A DNA stretch of 64,000 bases from Ophiosphaerella korrae (GCA_028456385.1 JALNQF010000021.1:333116-397115), one strand, 5' to 3'; counted from the first letter of the stretch, positions 24,056 through 36,194 are shown. The notes: generated by a model from the letters alone, not told the origin. Numbers and translations: made by a program.

Positions 24056-25915
24056 ATGTCAGCCCTTATTAGGGATGCCCCGGCGGGCCAGATCATCAGA
24101 TATATCACCAACAACCGCTTCCTTCAATATCCAGAAGAACGACCAGATTTCGAGATTCCTGCTGCGTATAACCGCCATTCTCGACCGGAGCCAAAACGTT
24201 TCTCAATTTCGTCATCATCACCAAGAGCAAACAGCGAGCCTGAAGGCCCAGCTGTAGAAGAAGTGGTATATCCGGATCCAGAAACCGTTCTCGAGAAAGT
24301 CGAGACTGCAAGCGAAGATGAGCGTGCGGAGCTCGAAAGGATTCAGACTATCCGCACACAGCACACGGCACGCACACAAATCTCGCGTGTCGGTACACGG
24401 ACTGCTTTGCAGAAATCAATCTCACGGGCAGATCTTGAGCAACAATTTTCATTGGCTTCAGTAGCACGCGGACCGAGCCGACCGATCGAGCCCGAGAGAC
24501 TGGACGATGGCACTATTCTCGTGGACTGGTACGCCACGGACGATGCAGACAACCCGCAGAACTGGGCTTTTGGCAAAAAAATCATTGTTCTTGGACAGAT
24601 TCTTATGTACACCATGGGCGTGTACATGGGATCTGCTATCTACTCACCCAGTATACCTGGTGTCATGGAACGCTTCGGCGTTGAGATTGGTGCCGCAAGT
24701 TTAGGCCTGTCGATGTATGTTCTTGCTTATGGCATCGGACCACTGCTTTTCTCGCCTCTGAGTGAGATTCCGGTCATCGGTCGTAATCCACCATATATCA
24801 TCAGCTATGCCATTTTTGTCATCTTATGCGTGCCTACGGCGCTCGTAGACAATTTTGCCGGCCTCATTGTTCTCCGTTTTTTGCAGGGTTTCTTTGGTAG
24901 CCCATGTCTTGCAACCGGCGGCGCAAGTCTTCAAGACGTATACAGTCTCATGAAGCTCCCATATGTCTTGTCATTGTGGGCTTTTGCCGCAACTTGCGGT
25001 CCAGCACTTGGACCCATCATTTCTGGGTTTAGTGTTGCGGCTGAGAACTGGCGCTGGTCACTCTGGGAAATGCTCTGGATGAACGCTCCCATCTTCCTAT
25101 CTCTATTCTTCTTTCTCCCTGAGACATCTTCTGCAAACATACTCCTCCGCCGCGCTCAACGCCTTCGCAAACTCACAGGTAACAACAACCTCAAATCACA
25201 AAGCGAGATTGACCAAGCGAACCTCACGCCCCGCGATGTAGCCATCGAAGCCCTGTGGCGCCCATTCCAGCTCATGCTCTTGGACCCTAGCATCGCCTTC
25301 ACCGCCGTATACACCGCCATCATCTACGGCATCTTCTACTCTTTCTTCGAAGCCTTCCCCCTTGTTTACAACACTATGTACGGCTTCAACCTCGGCGAAC
25401 TAGGCCTCACCTTCCTCTCCGTAACCATCGGCGTCGTTCTCTCCGTCGCCTGGTACTGGTGGTACATCTACTACCGCGTTGAGCCCTCGATCCGCGCGCA
25501 TGGTCTGGGCGCCCCCGAACGCCGTCTCATCCCCGCCCTCTTCGTCACGTTCCTCGTGCCCATTGGCTTGTTCATCTTCGGTTGGACGGCGCGCGAAGAT
25601 ATCCATTGGATTGTGTCGTGTGTTGGCATCGTGATTACAACCATTGGCATCTTCCTCATCATCCAGTGCATCTTCTTGTATTTGCCGCTTGTGTATCCGC
25701 AGTATGCCGCTTCGCTCTTTGCGGGCAATGATTTTGCGCGGTCGGCGCTGGCGGCGGGCGCTATTCACTTTGCGTATCCCTTGTTTCATAATTTGGGTGT
25801 TGATCAGGGGATTTCGTTGCTTGGTGGGTTGACGGTTGGGTGTAGTGTTGGTGTTTACGTACTGTTCTTCTTTGGCGAGAAGTTGAGGGCTAAGTCGAGG
25901 TTTGCTGCGCACTAG
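24056..25915 (+). CDS. MFS multidrug transporter (DHA1, FLR1-like)
   Basis: Proton-antiport efflux carrier of the plasma membrane, DHA1 (12-TM) type. Single exon, 619 aa. The first ATG (24056, CAATCATGTC) is taken; the frame is open slightly upstream without an ATG. A long cytosolic N-terminus (~1-165) is followed by twelve hydrophobic segments from ~180, with GPLLFSPLSEIPVIGRNPPY after TM2 (motif A region), VLRFLQGFFGSPCLATGGAS (TM4), and GPALGPIISGF in TM5 (the antiporter motif C). The NWRWSLWEMLWMNAPIF and LPETS signatures are those of the FLR1/caf5 group of fungal drug exporters. The substrate cannot be told. No cluster partners adjoin it; the next genes are pseudogenes. Confidence 0.9.
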   Translation: MSALIRDAPAGQIIRYITNNRFLQYPEERPDFEIPAAYNRHSRPEPKRFSISSSSPRANSEPEGPAVEEVVYPDPETVLEKVETASEDERAELERIQTIRTQHTARTQISRVGTRTALQKSISRADLEQQFSLASVARGPSRPIEPERLDDGTILVDWYATDDADNPQNWAFGKKIIVLGQILMYTMGVYMGSAIYSPSIPGVMERFGVEIGAASLGLSMYVLAYGIGPLLFSPLSEIPVIGRNPPYIISYAIFVILCVPTALVDNFAGLIVLRFLQGFFGSPCLATGGASLQDVYSLMKLPYVLSLWAFAATCGPALGPIISGFSVAAENWRWSLWEMLWMNAPIFLSLFFFLPETSSANILLRRAQRLRKLTGNNNLKSQSEIDQANLTPRDVAIEALWRPFQLMLLDPSIAFTAVYTAIIYGIFYSFFEAFPLVYNTMYGFNLGELGLTFLSVTIGVVLSVAWYWWYIYYRVEPSIRAHGLGAPERRLIPALFVTFLVPIGLFIFGWTAREDIHWIVSCVGIVITTIGIFLIIQCIFLYLPLVYPQYAASLFAGNDFARSALAAGAIHFAYPLFHNLGVDQGISLLGGLTVGCSVGVYVLFFFGEKLRAKSRFAAH

Positions 25916-26619
25916 AGATTTACTGAGGCGGTATAGAATTAATACCTGTGGTAAAAAGCCATGGTGTAATTGGAGGAGTATACATTGAGATTTGAATGGA
26001 ATCGGGGTATTGACGAAGCACGGTACACTATTTCAGTGGTTTATGACATGAGCGCGGAGTTGGGTGTTCGGGATCTTTAACTTATACTACAATATAATCA
26101 TAATATGAAGTACTTCAAGCTCTATATCTCAGTTCTTTCTCGGCCTACTTTCATTTTAACTTTAATATGAGAGTAAATATCCTAAGTCTCTAATTGACGT
26201 GATTGTATTGATACGGTTGTTCTTGAAGCGCCAGGAAACCATCATTTAGGTAAAGAATTTCAAATATCACTGTCGCGGTATCTCATACTTCACAATACAC
26301 CTCAGCCTTGTACAACACTGTTCACTCGCATGCGGTAAGTTACTATTTAGTCACCAGCGCATAGTCACGCTGATGTTGCATATCGGCTTACATGTATAAT
26401 ATAAGCTGCGAGATGACGTGTTCCAACAAAAAGCACAGGAGAAATGCATGCAACTACTTGAGTCCAAAACTTTCTCTCGATTTGTGCCAATTTCCATTAT
26501 GCATGTCAGCGACAGCGATCATACCCGAAAGGCCCACTGGCATTACCCAATAGCTTTTGCCTCTGTTCCGCATCTCAATTCCGCAAAAGGTATTTAGTGG
26601 AGCAAGATATACATCGCAT
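25916..26619. other. Intergenic between MFS gene and OYE pseudogene
   Basis: About 700 bp, AT-leaning, holding the 3' ends of two convergent genes. No gene or repeat recognised. Confidence 0.5.
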
Positions 26620-27974
26620 CTAAGAAGCGGGCGCAGTATTAGCATATGGCACCGCCTCCATGCTTTCAATATCGACATACCCATACTTGCTTCCATCCTT
26701 GTTTTCATGCATTCCCTGCACCCATGCTCCTACATCCTGCTGGAACTTCTTCAAATTCTCCTCATCACTCAAATCAATCGGCTGATGATCTTTGCCTAAT
26801 TGCCTTGTCTGGGGACCGGCCGCAACTTTGGTAAGCCCCAAGTCATTGTCATCCATGAGTTGCTTGATTGTAGCGTTGGCCTCACCGCTAATGATCTGCC
26901 TGGGCAGCTCTGGTTCCAAACAAATTGGGCGAGCAAGACCTAAACCGTCAACCACTTGCAGGGCATCGGCTACAGCAGATGCAGTCTTGAGGCCACCAGT
27001 CACGTAGGATCGTGTCTTGGACAGCGATGATGTAATGGTTTCGGCGAATTCGATAAAGAAGGCCTCATACTTCTTGGTTGATTCGAGCTGGTGTCCAAAA
27101 AAGAACTCCTCTAGCATGCCGCCAGACAACTCGATGAAATCGAAAGCGTTCTCTTCCAGCGATTTGGTGAGCGTTGCCGCCTCTTCTGTTGCAAAGCCAT
27201 TCCCCTAGAACTTACTGGAGTTGAGCTTGATGCTCAGGATGGATAATGAGGATGTGCGCCGTCTGACTCTTACGCAATTTCCAATATTAGGTGTGTGCGA
27301 TTCTCCAAGGATCTGCCATACCTGTCGGTTTGTCTATTTGCTGATCGGGCTAGGAACTGTGCCAGTAGATATACGTGAGCTCTACGGAGTTTGATACCAT
27401 CAAACCTAGCTTGGTCGAGATACTCGACCGCAGGCGCGAAGCCTTCAATGACGTTCTTAATGCCATCTTCAGTAGCAGCGCATGCCTTGGCGAAAGTCAT
27501 TCCTTGGAGGTTGCCGGCGGGAGCCATATCGGATGCAGAGATAGGGTTCTTCTGAATACCCTCCATGGCCTAGCGGCCAAGGTAGCTGACTTTTCCGATA
27601 ATGGATGAGCCATGCTTCTTTGCTTGAGTAGCAAGTTCTTTGAAAGCCTCGAAACGCTCGCCCTCGAATGGTGAATCGCGGTATATGGTAGGGTTACCAG
27701 CGGCTTCAAGTTGGCCATATTCTATCATTATGTTTCCAGTGAGTATGACCTCATATTCCCCCTCACCCCATCATTAGTATATATTAACAAGGTTTATTGA
27801 TGCTACACCGCGGGCCTCGAGGTCCTCGAGGTTCCATGATGAGAGGCGCTCGGCCATGGCAGCCTTCAACAACCGATTTTGTGCAGTCTGCTTGGAGGAT
27901 AAAAATACAAATCCTAGGGGGTTTCCTAACGGAGATGCATCTTTGTGCTCCGCTTGCCATCGTAGTGGGCTCAT
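26620..27974 (-). pseudogene. NADH:flavin oxidoreductase (Old Yellow Enzyme type), inactivated
   Basis: The reading frame from 27974 (MSPLRWQAEHKDASPLG) follows the fungal OYE-like FMN oxidoreductase family to its end (..GYVDIESMEAVPYA at 26620). Recognisable blocks in order: AQNRLLKAAMAERLSSW, LTGNIMIEYGQLEAAGNP, YLDQARFDGIKLRRAHVYLLAQFL (active-site region, with HGAHGYL changed to RRAHVYL), DRYGRSLENR, YVTGG and the C-terminal barrel. Damage: two consecutive stops in the RTWGE region (~27765), a stop before AMEGIQ (~27571), a frameshift and stop after LILEIA (~27268), and a stop before GNGFATEE (~27208). At least two stops fit CAG-to-TAG. Active-site residues are also substituted, so this is a real pseudogene and not a sequencing slip. 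Confidence 0.85.
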
Positions 27975-28953
27975 AGTGTCTAACTCGATATATGTCCGGT
28001 GGCGTCTGTAGGACTAATCATGATGCTTTTAAGACTACTATAAATAAGTAGATTTTAGACCAGTGTGGCGCTCGATTACGGGTAACTACAATGCTGGGAG
28101 TTAGAGGACGAGTTGTTGTGAAGCTGGCGAAGTCAGACTTATCTAACGCCTTAGGCCAGCGATTTTTGTCCGAAGCTGCTAGCTCTCCAAGAGATGGCCT
28201 CCTGGCCAATATTACCAATAATAAATGCTGTCAACGTTATGAAAGAACGCTAGACAGCCGTGTGTCGGCAAAAGCCGTCGAAGCTGTGCGATTCATGTAC
28301 CCAGGTAACAATGACAGGACAGAGCGGCTACAGCCAAGAGGCATACCTAAAAAAATGCCTAGAATTATAAATGACTGAATGTACGTCGACAAGTTGTCAG
28401 GGTGAGAGTTTCGGAAAATTAAAGTATGGAACTTTCCACTGAACAAATTGCAAAACCTCGAACATCATTTTACCACACTTCACATTGATACCCAGACAGA
28501 CTCAATACAAAAGAAGAGGTTAATTTCTAAAAGTATAGGCAAGTTTATAGCAGTTGCCAATATCAAGATGGTGCGAAAATTGACCAACCAACTTGTGTTT
28601 GCCTATAGCCTGAAATATTTCTTACAATAGTTTTCCAAAATTTTAGCCCCAAAACTATCATCCTTTGTTCGTTACGCATCCTCCTATTTATTAGTTCAGT
28701 ACTTATATTGCCTAGCTTCAACCTGCTATGCTGCTCTCACATCGTTATCTCTTAGTAAATCTAAGATCAACACTGCTGCTTAAAGTCCTGAAATGACTGG
28801 TTCCAACTTGCTTGGAAGCTAACCCGTTTCACCCTACACAAAGATCCTTTCCTAACTCAAAAGAATTTTGGCTTTGAAGTATACATCACGGACAAGCCTG
28901 TGGCTCTCAAGTTGTACATGCCATATTGCCATCGCCACTATTCATTATGAGCA
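27975..28953. other. Intergenic between two pseudogenes
   Basis: About 980 bp. Overlapping short frames on both strands (up to 95 codons at 28091-28378 plus) show no domain, signal peptide or family feature. I see nothing else. Confidence 0.5.
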
Positions 28954-30862
28954 TTAATCGCTCCAGCCCATTCTTTTCTTGATCAAATCCACTGCCTTTT
29001 CTGCAATCGCATAAACAGTAGTGCAAATATGCGTAGCCGGTATATACGGGATGATACTGGCATCCACCACACTCAAACCTTTGACTCCATGAACCTTGAG
29101 ATCTGGACCTACCACACCGCCAAGTTCTCCTGGCATCATTGACGTGCTTCCCGCTGGGTGTGCCAAAGTCGGCACGAAGGATTTCCGCAAGAATTCAGCG
29201 ATCGCAGCATCACTCGTAATATTTACACCGGGTGTCAGTTCCGTAGCACCAAACGTCGCAAACGCGTTTAAGCTGTTAAATTTCCGGACGAATTGGACAA
29301 TAGGAATGGCGGCTTAGATGTCGAGCGGATTCGAGAAAGTGCGGAAGTCGACTATGGGGTCGCTCATTGCGTCCGTAGTATTAATGGATATTGTACCGCG
29401 ACTGAGAAGGCGAGTCAAAACGCCATTACCGAGCGGTCCGGCATTGAAAGGAAATTCATATGCTGCACTGTCATCTCTGGCAAGAAGTATTGCCGTGAGA
29501 TTTTGCTGTGCCTTGTATCCGGCGGTGAGCGTTTTCTCGTAGGTTGCTGGAAGGTATGGGGTTGGATCTTGTGCTGCGATCGCGTCAACGAAGCCTTTCC
29601 ACTTCTCCACAGCCACGACTTTTAACGGGAGGAATGCTGCTTGATTCGCTCGCGCAGCTGTGAGTGGGCCGGTGCGGAACTCTTCATATTCCTTCTTCGC
29701 TTCCTCGTAGAACATTGGGTTGCTCAACAAGTCTCCCGGTACTGGCGAGGGAGAGTTCTTCGTCCAGTTCCATGTTGCGCCACCGATTGGGTGATCTTGA
29801 AAATTGGCACCCACGCCAGGTAACTCTTTTCGGACTGAGATACCAGATTTGTCTAGTATATTCTTTGGACCAATGCCAGAACGCTGTAATAGCCAGGGGG
29901 TCCAAAGAGCTCCAGCGGCTATGATCACCTCTTTTTTTTGCGAATACGGCAGTCACTTTGGCGTCAAGCCCCTCACAAGACTTGATGTTGACACCGATAG
30001 CCTCAACCTCAGTGGTATTGCTAAAAAGGACTCCCGTAGCTTGGTATCCAGTCAAGAGGTGATAATTCGATCGGTTAGCACACCGATCATAATGTGCTGT
30101 CCTTGCATAACTTCTCGTTCTAGTCACAGGATCCAGTGCACTCGGGGCTTGTAGAGCCCCAATCGCATCACCGGCGGCTGCTTCTTTCGGTTTGTTGATA
30201 CCTAACTCCTTGAAAGCATTCCACACAAAATTCTGGCCAGGAAACTGATACGGGGGAAAGCTGACTTGAATCTCCCCATTACCTCCATACGCCGTGTCGG
30301 TATCCCACGTGTAGTTGTACTTGTTCGCGACTTCGGGCGTTGGAGGAGTAAATGTCACGCTTTTCTTGAAGTATGGTAACATGTCTTTGAAAGACCATCC
30401 AGGATTTCCGAGCGCCTCCCAAGCATCGTAATCTGATGCGGAGCCACGGTCGAAAAACATTCCATTTACAGCACTGCCGCCACCTACGATGGCACCAGCT
30501 GGCACCCGCCTTGTGAGATTATTCAATCCGGGGATCGGAAGGGAGGTAATGTTGTAGAATCGTTCCGGGTGGAAATTTAGCGTGTCGGACGGCACCAATA
30601 TAGACGAGTCGTTATTGAGTGGACCATATTCTATTACTAAAATACTAACTAATGTGCGTTAGTTGCTGTAAGAATGTAAACAGGCTCTGCAGCACTTACA
30701 TCCGCCATTTTCTGTCAACCTATCCGCAACAGTAAGGCCCGACGTACCGCCACCCACAATGATGTAATCATACATCCTATTGAACGGTACTTTACCACTG
30801 ATCGCCTGCACACTCGTGGCAGTAGCTACTAATGATATTAGCAATCTGTAAAAAGACATCAT
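28954..30862 (-). pseudogene. Secreted GMC (FAD-dependent) oxidoreductase, inactivated
   Basis: Family: glucose-methanol-choline oxidoreductases (aryl-alcohol, glucose or choline type oxidases). It starts at 30862 with a signal peptide (SFYRLLISLVATATSVQA), then the FAD-binding motif YDYIIVGGGTSGL; a 51-bp intron (30649-30699) follows with branch CTAAC. Further GMC signatures: VGGGSAVNGMFFDRGSASDYD, AGALWTPWLLQRSGIG, and the C-terminal HPAGSTSMMP...VVDASIIP block with the catalytic-type histidine. Two lesions: an 8-A run at ~29933-29940 shifts the frame by one base (7 A restores it), and CAA-to-TAA gives a stop before AAIPIVQF (~29312). Otherwise the sequence is well preserved, so loss is recent or a base-call error exists at the homopolymer. 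Confidence 0.85.
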
Positions 30863-31402
30863 GATAAGAGCACTCTCAACATTCGAGATACTGGCTAACG
30901 GGTTGCTTATATTAATGTGCTTCAAGATCCCCCAACATCGCCACCGGGGCGTATGCTGACATTGGATGATTGCACTTGCAGATGATTATATAATTCTCCC
31001 TAGTGTTTATGCATACAGCCACGGTCTATAGCCGCCGAGAAGCGGATGAACTAAAGCCTCAGAAACGGCAATTCTCTCGCCGAGTTTGGCAATTTTCACT
31101 GTAATAGCCCTTAGACTTTAGTTCGACTGCCGTGTAAGCAGGAATATTTGGACATTGCCACTGTCGTGTGTTTATCTGTAGGCAAATAGGTTGCAGCATA
31201 GCTTGAGGATGACATGTACTTTGCACATGTTTTGCAAACCTGGAAGTTAATATTGTGATTAGGAAAGCATAGAATATCAAGAACGTTAATGTTCAAGAAG
31301 TTGAGCTTTCGCTGGTCTTCTAAATGTAGTGGGTATAATTGCCATGGGGTATCATATGAATCAGTCAAAAATCGTAAGCCTCACCGTGAATTACATTCCA
31401 GT
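30863..31402. other. Intergenic, GMC promoter side and BDP1 3' side
   Basis: About 540 bp. No supported gene; short frames on the minus strand lack features. Confidence 0.5.
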
Positions 31403-33546
31403 TCAAACCTGTCCCCAAGCGGCGTCATCGTCGATGTTACCTACGATTTCTACGCCCTCCTCTTGAAAAGTAACTTGCTTTTCTTTTCCTTTTCTCTTCT
31501 TCTTGCTATTTTCTTGGTTGCTCGCATCGTTGCCTTCGCCATCATCATCTAGAAGACCAGCTTCCTTCTGCTGGCGCTTGCGCTCAAGTGCCTCAGCTTG
31601 GGCAGCTACAATTCGCTCTCGCATTTCAGCTTCCTCTTCTGCCATTTGGCGCTTGATCTCGTCTGCATCAGCAAAGCCTCCCTCTTCCATCTGTGAAGCT
31701 TTGATAAATGTACCCCAGTGAGATACAATTTCGCTCTGACCAAGCAGAGCTTCTCGGACACCATCTGGGTTATCGCGTTCTTCGCGTGTGAATTTGAGCT
31801 TTATTGAGCGCCGTGTTGATCCAGGAAACATTTGAGATATCATCTGAAAATCTGTTCCGAATGACCGCAAACCTTGGTAGAAGAGTTCGGTATCAGCGAG
31901 CCCCCATCGTTTGCCCTGGCCAGGGAGGATGAAATCATTCGGAAAGCGCTTATTATTCTTGAGAAAACTGCGTGAAGTGATGCGAGTCGTGAGATCCCGC
32001 TCCTCTACAGTCTCGTAGTTCTCGATTTCGCGGTCTGCTTCAGCTTCTCGGTTCACTGTGGTCGAATCATGTATTACTTGGATAACGCCATCGACGACGT
32101 GATAACGAGGTCCATCAACTTGAGGCGCTTCTTCAGCTAAAATCTTTTCCGCAGCTTCTCGAGCCTCTTTGGTCTGGATTGGTCGAGCATCCTCTTCTCT
32201 TTGCCGTTGTCTCACGGCTACCCAGTCTATCTCACGCATTGCTCTCTCGCGGTCAGACAGTTTTCCTACGCGAATGTTGCGAGATGCGAGGCTGTCCATG
32301 AAAGTAATATCAGGATCGATTGTGTGGTCTTCAGCATCAGAGGGAGTAGCTTCTCTCGTCGGCCGGCCCTTTCGTTTTGGTTGTGCATTGAGCTGATTGC
32401 CTTCTCCATCGGTTTCTGCGTTATTTTTTCTTTTCCTACGGGGTTGGCGCGGCTTTGGGCGTGATACAGCTTCTTCACCTTCTTCCGCTTGCTCTGCTTC
32501 TCCATCCCCTGCCTCCGCAATGTTTGATTCACCTTGTTGTTTTGCTTTTCTTGGCCTTCTGGTTCTTTTCGCCGGAGCTGGCGCCCCATTGTTGCCTTCA
32601 GCATTAGTCGCACCAGCCTTTCGCTTGCCTTTGCCTTTAGCACTGGGCTGGTTTGGCGCTGATTGAGCCTCATCTTCTAGATTGTCCTCTTGTTGTGTAA
32701 TATCTGATGTCTCAGCTTGCGCTACGACCTTCCTACGTCGAGGCTTGGGAATGTGCCGGGCCTTTTTCGCAGTGGCTGACGTAACCTCCTGTTCCTCCTC
32801 ATTGGGCCTGTTCACTGTTGCCCAGGGCAGCACTCTATTTGGGGGCTGTAATGTGCCTGCCTTCTCTGAGATCGGTTGTAGTGAACGTGATGTTGTTATG
32901 TCTGTATTGTCGTCAACCGCTGCTCCTGCCTGCTCAGGGTTACTGGTCGGGAAGGGCTCCTCCTGCACCTGCGCGAGTGGTTGTTGCGCTTGCGCTGGCT
33001 CTGGGGTGACAGCTGTGCTGTTGGAATCTAATGTGGGTTCATTCTCTGTAGCCTGAATTTGCAAGGGCGGCTCGGTGGGGCTCTCCTCAGTCGCTCCTGC
33101 TGTATCCGCATCTTGCTGGGGTGGTGGAGTGGCTTGTCTTGTAGGCGAGGAAGGCGCAAGAGTTGTGCTAGGTCTAATCGTAGCTTCTGCTCCTAATGCA
33201 CTTGCCGGTGACTGTTGTACAGGCTCTTGGGTCGCGGCGGGGGTAGGTAGTTGTACTGTAGTTGTGGGTGTGGGTTGCGCCTCGACATTTGGTGGTGCTG
33301 GCTCTGCGGCAGAGATTGTGGGTGTTGGGGCAGCTGGGGCAGCACCAGGCCTGCGTCGCGCTGCTTTGGGCGCAAATTTCTTGCCCGTTGTATTCTCTAG
33401 TCAATGGTTCAGCCAAATTGGGGAGCGAGTTGAAGGCACGCACTGTTGATAAAAGAACTAAAAGTTGCTGTTGGTTTGGGTGCCGCAGCCTTGTCTCTGT
33501 CGTTACCTGCGGTAGGCGGCTGCGCAGAGCCCTCCTCCGCCGACAT
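31403..33546 (-). CDS. BDP1: TFIIIB component B'' (Bdp1)
   Basis: Subunit of the RNA polymerase III initiation factor TFIIIB, acting with TBP and Brf1 at tRNA and 5S genes. Exons 33444-33546 and 31403-33396 with a 47-bp intron (GTGCGT..CTAG) make 698 aa. The start at 33546 gives MSAEEGS..., and the splice yields SSFINKNTTGKKFAPKAARR, the N-terminal signature of fungal Bdp1. The middle is Pro/Ala/Thr-rich and then basic (several KR-rich nuclear-targeting patches), and the extended SANT/Myb domain lies at residues ~530-575 (KRWGLADTELFYQGLRSFG, STRRSIKLKFTREER). A coiled, charged C-terminus follows. Divergent from BRE1 over a 384-bp shared promoter. Confidence 0.93.
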
Positions 33547-33930
33547 GATTGTATCTGCGTTCACAAACCGATGGCAAAAGTTTCATGGAACAAGTCCGTG
33601 GGACAGCGTCGAATTGACATTCACTAAGCCGCCCACTAATGCAGCTTGGTACGTCCGTGCGCGGCTTGGCACGTCGGGATTCTTCAGTCGATTACAGGAC
33701 AGGGTAGCCGACGTCTCTCCTCACCCAACGCCTCCTCACACGACCCTTCCACCTTCTCCCCAGGCTCTCACTCTCTTGTCATCAACCTACTGTCAATTCG
33801 CTCCTTTGCATCCCTTTGATGACCTGAGCCCTGCGCTTCACGACAGTGCCTCCCCCCAAACAAGCCGCTCGCCTGCTCGATGAGGCTCGAGGCCAGAGCC
33901 GTCGCCGCTCCATCACTTGACGCTGTCAAG
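33547..33930. promoter_or_regulatory. Divergent promoter BDP1/BRE1
   Basis: 384 bp between the two opposite start codons must hold both promoters. It is C/T-rich toward BRE1 (33715-33770). No clear TATA box seen. Confidence 0.55.
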
Positions 33931-36194
33931 ATGGAGGACCGAAAGCGGCCTATTGCCGACGACTCTGCTCCTCCTGCAAAGAGGCAAGCTGTAACCGTCA
34001 ACGGTGCTCGTTCGCATCCAGACGCTGACTTGCCGTGGAAAGATGACATCGAGGTTCGCTACCCCCGATCACCACCCGCGCTCGTGCGCCGCACACCACG
34101 GATACATCGGCTAATACTGCGATTGTGCGTAGGCTTTTCAGAAGGACGCCATCATGCGGCAGATGCGCGAATACAAGCGAGAAAAGGCTTCTGTTGAGTC
34201 CCAGCTCAACGAACTAGAGAGTCGTTCCAAGTATCATGACGACCATCTTCGGACAATAGATGCGTGGTTTGATCAGGTCAGTACAAGAAACGTGATTATT
34301 TTGGCCCAATGCTGATGGTTGCTAGTTGGTCGACGAGATCAAGGTGTTGAGTGGGGAGAGCCTAATTACACCGTCAGGTGACTTGGGCGCCAATGACCCA
34401 ATACCTGCAAGCCTTCTCTTTGAAGACAGTGAAACATTTCGGAAGCATTTATCTAAGCGCAAAGACAAGATTATATCATCACTGTCAGGCCTCTTCGCAA
34501 AGTATCCACCAGAGAGCCCGGAAGTGGAAGAGCTACAACAACAACTTTCAAAACTATTAGCCACTGAGAAGGACCATGTCGTGCAGTTACAGCGCGTTAC
34601 TACAGAAAAAGAGCAATTATCGGATCGTTTGGACAAGGCGACTCATCGCTACCTAATCGCCGAGAAAAAGATTGATCGCATTAAGAGCCAACAAGTACAG
34701 AAGCTCGAACAACAAGCAGTAGCAAACAGCACAGCCAAGGAGGAGACCTCATCTGCACCAAATGGGGTCGAGCCTACTAACGGAAAGGCTACATCCCCTG
34801 GTTTGATAAGTGAAGAGATTGAATCCGCGCGGAATCAAGCGGTAGCGGAGGCAGCGAGGAGAAAGGAGCAGATTGAGCAAGTGGAACAGGAGAATAAGAA
34901 ACTCACTGAAGAGGTCACGTCTTTGAAAGTGAAGTTCAGTTTGCTCTCAGACGATGATTACGCCAAAACGGACCTTTTTAAAGTATTGAAGTCGCAGCAT
35001 GAGGATGTAATCAAGCGTATCAACCACTTGGAAGCCACGAATATTCAGCTGCGCGAGGAGGCGCAGAAGTATCAGGCCGAGCGAACGGCATATCGAATTA
35101 AGATTGATGACGAAGCACGCGCGTCTTTGGCAGAATCCGAGAGTGCAGTGTCGCAGGCGGAGGCAAATCTGGCTCGAATTCGAGCTGCCCGGGACGAACT
35201 TCTGGCCAAGAACACTGTTCTCGAGACTGGCCGTAAAAGCATTGACGCTTCAACAGAGCAATCGAAAGAATTAGTCAGTGCGTGCGAGAGCCGCATTGCG
35301 GCATTAGAATCTGAATGTGAGAGGCTACGTCTACAGATTGGAGAGCGGCAAGCAATGGAAGATGTGGAGCCCCAAGTGCCAGATGATCTGACTCCAGAGT
35401 TGTCCAGGAAGAAAATTATAAACCTCGAGAATCAACTCAAGCTCCTGAGTAGTGAGTTGCCATCCATGGAAGCGGCATGGAAAAAGGCACAAACGATTGC
35501 AGGCAAGAAGATTTTTGATATTGCTGCATGGGAAGAGAACGCTGCAAGAATCAATGCAGACAAGGCAAAAGCAGACCAGAAGTTTTTCGCAGCAATGAAA
35601 GCGAAAGGTGAGCTTGAACAACAAGTTCGGGCTCTTCGTCTTCAGACGACCAAATCAACTGAAGTTGTTTCGCAGCTCAAGGACGCAGATGCTCTTAGTC
35701 GATCACTCGTGGATAAACTGGAGAAGCAAACTGCCGAGATGCGATCACAAATGGACGAACTCTCCCTACAACACCGCCAGTTACAGCAAAAGGTCACCGA
35801 GAATGCAATTGCTTCTGAAGGCCATGTAAACCAGATTACCGAACTCAAAAAGGTTGTGGAAGCAAAGGATGCTGCTTGTCTCGCGGCAAAACACTCTATG
35901 CGTGAGGCGGCCACGGAGCGCGACAAGCTTACTGCGCAAGTTGCAGGCCTGGAGAAGCAGGTGCAGATGTGGAAGAAGAAGAGCACTTCGGATCAATCTT
36001 CTGAAACGGCAACCATGGAAGCTATGATCCAATGCCAGATCTGCAAGAGCCGTTTTAAGAACACAGTCATCAAGACCTGCGGCCACCTCTTCTGTGATCA
36101 ATGCGTCCAAGACCGCCTCACGAACCGGGCCCGAAAGTGTCCAAACTGTGGCAAAGCATTCGGCAGCAACGACCATATGCGCGTTCACCTTTGA
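33931..36194 (+). CDS. BRE1: E3 ubiquitin-protein ligase Bre1
   Basis: RING ligase that with Rad6 monoubiquitinates histone H2B, needed for H3K4/K79 methylation and transcription elongation. Exons 33931-34053, 34133-34276 and 34326-36194 give 711 aa. The start at 33931 gives MEDRKRPIADDSAPPAKRQ, a typical Bre1 N-terminus with a nuclear-targeting patch. Long coiled coil from ~60 to ~640 (heptad-rich, EEIESARNQAVAEAARRKEQ). C3HC4 RING at the very C-terminus (CQICKSRFKNTVIKTCGHLF, then CDQC, CPNC), ending in DHMRVHL as in other Bre1 proteins. The donor of intron 1 (GTTCGC) is unusual, but the frame and the conserved AFQKDAIMRQMREYKREK start of exon 2 support it. Confidence 0.94.

Noticed and set aside
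25400..25912. 170-codon minus frame over the MFS gene end
   Set aside because: Antisense shadow of a conserved transmembrane protein; no signals of its own.
28091..28378. 95-codon plus frame between the two pseudogenes
   Set aside because: No domain, no good start context, and opposite-strand frames of similar length overlap it; length is within chance.
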